From contig CM073898.1 of assembly GCA_037176705.1 (NCBI GenBank), positions 35,343,488 to 35,407,487 of the forward strand: DNA of 64,000 bases, given 5' to 3'. The notes beneath the pieces were generated by a model. That model saw only the letters and a program-made list of their open reading frames with translations. It made no database searches and was not told the origin of the DNA. Position numbers and translations under genes: made by a program. This DNA is from Molossus alvarezi (taxonomy: Eukaryota > Chordata > Mammalia > Chiroptera > Molossidae). Positions 59,215-64,000 of the stretch are shown here, piece after piece (positions within the stretch are counted from its first letter, which is position 1; every line of letters begins with the position of its first letter).

Positions 59215-59435
59215 AAGTCTCACTATGCCAGCCTTTATGTTAGGAATTTAACAGATTGTAGAGTACCCACTTTAATCCTACAGACAGAACTATGAGATAT
59301 ATAAACCCATTTTTCAGGTAAAAAAATAGAAACAGAATAAATAAGAAACTTGCCTAAGATCATATATCTGCTAGGTGGTAAAGTCAGGAATCAAACCCAG
59401 AGCTCTACATTTTAAGTTCTACCACTATATAAAAT
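59215..59435 (-). repeat. MIR, near full length
   Basis: 'CCACTTTAATCCTACAGACAGAACTATGAGATATATAAACCCATTTTTCAGGTAAAAAAATAGAAACAGAATAAATAAGAAACTTGCCTAAGATCATATATCTGC' tracks the reverse complement of the MIR core block by block, then 'GGTAAAGTCAGGAATCAAACCCAGAGCTCT'. Confidence 0.8.
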
Positions 59436-59863
59436 AAAATAAAAACATAATGCAAAAATATGAGTAGACCAAAGGGTATCTACGAGAGCAAACTTTGATT
59501 TGTATATATGTAGTTTATACAAATTCTGGAGGTTCTGATGGGTTCCAATGTTGACCAACCTGGGTATGTTATAGTAATACATAAGTGGGAAATTTTCTGG
59601 TTATAGAAATGTATAAACTGGATCAGATTCTAGAAGAGAGTTGGTGACGATTCGCTCTTTTATCTTCTACCTATAGAATGGAATTCACTCTCTTATGTTA
59701 ATGTGAACATAAAATGACTTATAAAATAATTCTACTATTCCAAATATAGTCCCTTTCAACTGTTTCCAAGCTATTCTTTTTATGGTTCACAATTAGGTCA
59801 AGTCTGATTTTTCCAAATATATATTGCTCATCTTTGGCAAGTTTCCTTTATAATTCTTATTTC

Positions 59864-60097
59864 CTCTTTTTTTTTTTTTTTTTTTACTTTTTTTACTTTA
59901 CTGATTTTAGACAGAGAGGAAGGGAGATGGAAAGAGAGATAGAAACATCGGTGAGAGAGAACATCAACTGGCCGCCTCTTGCATGCCCCCACTGGAGATT
60001 GGGACCACAACCCGGGCATGTGCCCTGATCGGGAATCAAACTGGCGACCTCTTGGTGCATGGGTCGATGCTCAACCATGGAGCCACAACGGCTGGAC
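59864..60097 (-). mobile_element. Ves SINE, subfamily B, full length
   Basis: Minus-strand copy with a long poly(T) image, CT tract and complete head. The exact 15-bp duplication TATAATTCTTATTTC lies at 59849-59863 and 60098-60112. Confidence 0.97.
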
Positions 60098-60163
60098 TAT
60101 AATTCTTATTTCTAAGAGAGTAGAAAGGTTGTCATCTTCAAAAAATAAAAAAAATAAACATGG

Positions 60164-60413
60164 CCCTGGCCAGTTTGGCTCAGCGGTTAGAGCATCGGCC
60201 TGCGGTCCGGAGAGACCCGGGTTCGGTTCCCTCTAAGGGCACGTACTTCGGTTGCATTTTGTCCCCGGCCCTGGTTGGTCGTGCAGCCACTCGATGTGTC
60301 CCTTTCACGTCGATGTTTCTCTCTCTCTCTCCCTTCCTCTCTTTCCCTCCCACTCTATCTGTACAAAAAATGGAAAAATATCCTCAGGTGAGGAAAAAAA
60401 TAAAAATAAAAAT
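60164..60413 (+). mobile_element. Ves SINE, subfamily A, full length
   Basis: Complete copy lying 66 bp from the opposite-strand SINE. The tail hairpin TCCTCAGGTGAGGA is at 60381-60394, followed by an (AAAAT)n tail. The exact 14-bp duplication AAAAATAAACATGG lies at 60150-60163 and 60414-60427. Confidence 0.97.
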
Positions 60414-60427
60414 AAAAATAAACATGG

Positions 60428-60894
60428 AACAGATTATTAGATCGGTATACTACAGAAAACTTACAAAAATATTTCAAAAAAAGATTTTAAGGCATTAATT
60501 TAGAAGCTAAATAATTGAAAATTGAATTGATAAATCATGGTTTCATTTTGAAAAAAATCTTAAAGTATTTTATTAGAAAATCATATCAGATAATATAACC
60601 TTGATATTCATCACTCTAAATCTTTAAGATTTGGGGACTCATTTACATGTGTAAATTGTTGCTTTCGCCTGTTGTTGATATTGTAAGTCTCTACATTTCC
60701 TTTCCTTTACTTCCTTCTCATTATTCACAATCAATGACAAGTTTTCAAAACCTAATTTATCTCAAGGTAAATACTAATAAGAAAAATAACAAAACATTGG
60801 TCTTCCTATCCAATTAATGGAGCTTATTAATAAATACAATATTATAATTTATAAAACTTTCTAATTGTAATTTTTTTCATCTTGAGTTACATAA
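60428..60894. other. Unique AT-rich sequence, nothing recognised
   Basis: No repeat or coding signal recognised. Confidence 0.5.
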
Positions 60895-60985
60895 GGCAGA
60901 AATTAATCATTTTTTACAGCTAAAGAAACTGAGTTTCCAAGTGGTAAAATGACTCGCCTAAAGTGATGCAGCTGGATAATGTTTA
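60895..60985 (-). repeat. MIR core remnant
   Basis: 'TTACAGCTAAAGAAACTGAGTTTCCAAGTGGTAAAATGACTCGCCTAAAGTGATGCAGCTGG' follows the reverse complement of the MIR core. A short (TG)n run follows at 60989-61002. Confidence 0.6.
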
Positions 60986-61002
60986 AATTGTGTGTGTGTG
61001 TG

Positions 61003-62500
61003 TTTTAAATACATATATATAATAAACATAACCTCCCCAAGCAATTGCTGATTTTTAGCATACATTTATTGCAACTCATAATTGAATAAATAATTATCTA
61101 GTTTGGTATTAAACTACTATTTTGACAATATATTAATTATAATAGAAAATAAGGTAAAAATTAATGTTTTATCAGGGTTACTTGAATCATACCTCTGTCT
61201 AAATGTCTAACTCTTTATTTAATCTGTCCATGTTTTGTCAATTTTTATTTAAACAAATCCAATTCCATTGCTTCTAATAGGTTTAAATTTCATCAGACTG
61301 ATAGTATCAATTTCATTAGACTGATAGTATCAGTAGTTATATATCAAATACTTTCAAAGCATTTTAATGTTTTATGGTCAAGATTTAATGTGATAATATA
61401 TACACACATATTTAGCTAAGTGTCTGGTACCTATTAAATGCCCAATAAATATGAGAATAACAATGTTTCCTTTATACCAAACCACAAAGTGTATCATGAC
61501 CTTCATTATTTGAAATTTCTTATCTCCTAAACTATTGAGCTGAATTACTTATAACTTCCCACATATAATGTTTTTCATTAATCATTCAGGGGAAAAAAGT
61601 TAGATAAGTTAATCCTCAAACTATCTTTTACTCCTTCAGCCTCATTATAATATTTCCTTCTAAGTGTTTCCATTGAGTGGACTGCTGGTTGCCAGCCCCC
61701 TGGCCACAGTCGATCGGCCTGTGGATTCCTGATCCAAAAAATGCCCTTATAAAGACTGACCTTTGGACCATAATGTGCTCACCCATTAAAGATCTTCACA
61801 GTCAGAAAGAATAATAATACTAAATTTAAATCTAATGACATCTCTCATACACATTCAAACTAGAGATGTAGGAGTCAGTTGGTAGAAGAAAAAGTAGAAA
61901 AATCACATACAGAAATGAGAGACAAACTGAGCAGTTAAATCATTCAGTGGTAGAGTACTAGATTAGTGACTGCCAAACTCTGCCTTGGGTCCCAGTCAAC
62001 CCTCCAGGTGCCAGGTGCTGAAGTCCATTCTGTTCTCTATAGACCCGATTATCATGAGGTTCTTGTTTTTCCTTGAAGCTTAGACATGTAGATATTTATG
62101 TAACACTATGAATGCTGTCTTTTTCTTTCCTTTGTCAATCTTTAAAATGCATTTCCTTTATTTAAATAACATTATTGTACTCTTTTTAAACCAATTAACA
62201 ACATAGTCTACTAACCTTACTAGGGTTTTTGCTGTTGTTGTTTTTAATTTATTTTGACGTATTTACCTGCTGAGTTATCAATTCATTTCCTGTTCTGACT
62301 TTGAGAAAGGCTTTAAGGCAAAAATCACATGGTGCATAGTATACATTCTACATTTTATCTCAAGTGTTAGCAAACATTTCTGTTAATGTCAGGGAGACTT
62401 TTACATTAGTAAATGATCTTAGTTAACTGGTAAGACAATCTTGGGAGCAATTAGAGATTCTCCAACTGATAAACGACCCTTCTGAAAACTTTGATTAAGA
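61003..62500. other. Unique AT-rich sequence, nothing recognised
   Basis: A local duplication, TTTCATYAGACTGATAGTATCA, is seen at about 61290-61331. Otherwise no repeat or coding signal recognised. Confidence 0.5.
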
Positions 62501-62517
62501 TGAACATTGATTTTAAA

Positions 62518-62736
62518 TATGTTTTCTCTTTTTAAAATTTATTTCAGAGACAAGAATGGAGAGAGAGAGAGAAAGATAGAAACATTGATGAGAGAGAAAC
62601 ATCAACTGGTTGCTTCTTACACACCGCCTACTGGAGATAAGCCTGCAACCCAGTCATGTGCCCTGACCAGGAATTGAACCAGTAACCTTCTAGTGCATGG
62701 GATGACACTCAACCAACTAAGCCACGCTGGCCTGGC
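62518..62736 (-). mobile_element. Ves SINE, subfamily B, full length
   Basis: Minus-strand copy. The exact 17-bp duplication TGAACATTGATTTTAAA lies at 62501-62517 and 62737-62753. The head is on the right (GCCAGGCCAGCGTGGCTTAG on its sense strand). The exact duplication is at odds with a body somewhat diverged from the other B copies, perhaps because the flank has simply escaped mutation. Confidence 0.96.
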
Positions 62737-62753
62737 TGAACATTGATTTTAAA

Positions 62754-64000
62754 AGAAATTTTCACAGGCAAGTATATACTAGTTGTGGTTTATTACAAAT
62801 TAAAAACATTATTAAATATTTCAATTCACTTTGATAATATATATGGACTATACTCAAGCACATGTGTACATTTTACATGAAATCTCTTTTGTATAAAAGG
62901 AATGCTATCAAGAACTGGGGCATCTTTAATCTCAAGGTGATGACAGAAGACAACTCCAATGTTATGACTAAAAAGGCATAATTTCTTTCTATCTTTTTTT
63001 AAACTAAGAAGCAAGGGTTATCCAAAATATTTGCCATTTTCAATTCTACCTATTTTCCCTTAAGTGTTGGTCGTAAAGCCTCTTACTTTTCCCTGTTTTA
63101 TAAAATTTGAACAACCACAGTGAGGTAGTAGTAGCCAATTCATCTTATCTCATGACGGATTTCAAATGAATTTGCACGTCATTTAGATAGGTTTAAGTGG
63201 TGACTGTAATTTCTGTTGGGTATATGCAGCTGTCTCTCATGTTTCAGGTCATAAATCTTCCACTTTATTGTCTTGAATATTTTCTGAGGAAGGAGAAAAA
63301 GGAACATAGGTGTATGTATTTGCTTGGCTTAACTTTGATCGGTCTTGCTGGCTTTCATCACCTTTGGAAGAAAACGCATTTCACACTTAAGCTGTTCCAC
63401 TGTGGAATAAGTGATGACCATCCTGTGGATTTTCACAGCTGTACAAAAGACATCCAGGTGCACCTGTCTTTTGACTCAGAACCCAGTTAGCCCCTTTCAC
63501 ATTTACAAAATTGCTTTCAGGAGACTCAACCCTGGATGACTTCCAAGCTAGTTAAAAATAAGTCTGGAAGGAAAGTGCAGGGCTGCTTCTTGGCGGCACA
63601 AACATGAGTGATGTTCCACCGCAGCGGATTCCTTTCAGTGGGCTCCGGTACCCATTTCAACTTTCAAATTTCTTGCAGAAGTGATCTTGCACTTTCAGCT
63701 TTTTTTTCTTTCTGATAAACATTGAAAATGCAGTCAAACAGCTTTATATCATTTAACAACTTGAGCTCAAATTTAATCCTGCTGCCCTGAAGCCAAGAAA
63801 GCTGCAGGGGCATTTTCATTATATCCAGAACTGCCTGCAGAACTCCTCGTCATTCTTTAAAGCCCTGACAGCATCATTCATTTAGAACAATGTGATCGAT
63901 CCAGAAGAAGCCAGTGGCAATGAACTCTAGGGACTCGTACAGAAGAGAATATCCTATCTAGTTGAAAAATATCTCCCTCTTCATTCTTTGCCTAGAGATA
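62754..64000. other. Unique sequence, nothing recognised
   Basis: No repeat or coding signal recognised. 63560-63960 is less AT-rich than its surroundings and holds several CpGs, but no exon structure is apparent. Confidence 0.45.

Overview
The window is non-coding nuclear DNA from a mammal, almost certainly a yangochiropteran bat. The evidence is about two dozen copies of the tRNA-derived Ves SINE (head reading GCCCTGGCCGGTTTGGCTCAG with A and B boxes), next to mammalian L1, HAL1, L2, MIR and MaLR-type repeats. The family is not resolved. The main SINE subfamily here ends in TCCTCAGGTGAGGA plus poly(A), and I saw none of the Helitron or hAT copies common in vesper bats, which argues weakly against Vespertilionidae.

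I found no host gene, exon, RNA gene or pseudogene of a cellular gene that I can defend. The only convincing open reading frame is the ORF1 of a young half-L1 (HAL1) retrotransposon (28069-28989, + strand, 306 aa). That element runs 27187-29367, sits between perfect 17-bp target-site duplications, keeps a CpG-rich 5' UTR with a YY1-like site near its start, and has no ORF2. A second element (2369-3738, - strand) shares its 5' UTR and 3' UTR but has about 232 bp of unrelated sequence in place of ORF1, so it has no ORF at all. A 5'-truncated L1 with a frameshifted ORF2 C-terminus (19401-20742, - strand) and a 128-bp L1 tail (56818-56945) carry a related 3' UTR. Together they look like one retrotransposition network: an autonomous L1 supplies the reverse transcriptase, with HAL1, an ORF-less derivative and two SINE subfamilies as passengers.

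Layout: 0-4 kb has two SINEs and the ORF-less element. 4-11.4 kb is mostly unique with L2/MIR remnants. 11.4-13.8 kb has an old L1M 3' end with a tRNA-head-only SINE inside it, plus one full SINE. 14-19 kb is unique apart from an L2 end and an old L1M split by another old repeat. 19.4-20.7 kb is the truncated L1. 23-24 kb is an old L1-like block with a SINE inside. 26-30 kb is the densest part: three SINEs, the HAL1 and an L2. 30.6-40 kb has a MIR and scattered SINEs, including an abutting pair at 39.6-40.1 kb. 40-53 kb is sparse, with an old LTR-like repeat at 45.6-46.5 kb and a long L2 at 52.1-52.7 kb. 53.3-60.4 kb has six more SINEs, an MLT1-like LTR and the L1 tail. 60.4-64 kb is nearly unique, with one SINE. 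SINE subfamily names A and B are my own labels: A has the CTCGGTTGCAGTTTGTCC body and TCCTCAGGTGAGGA tail; B has the CCCAGGTTGTGGG body and an AATAAA tail.
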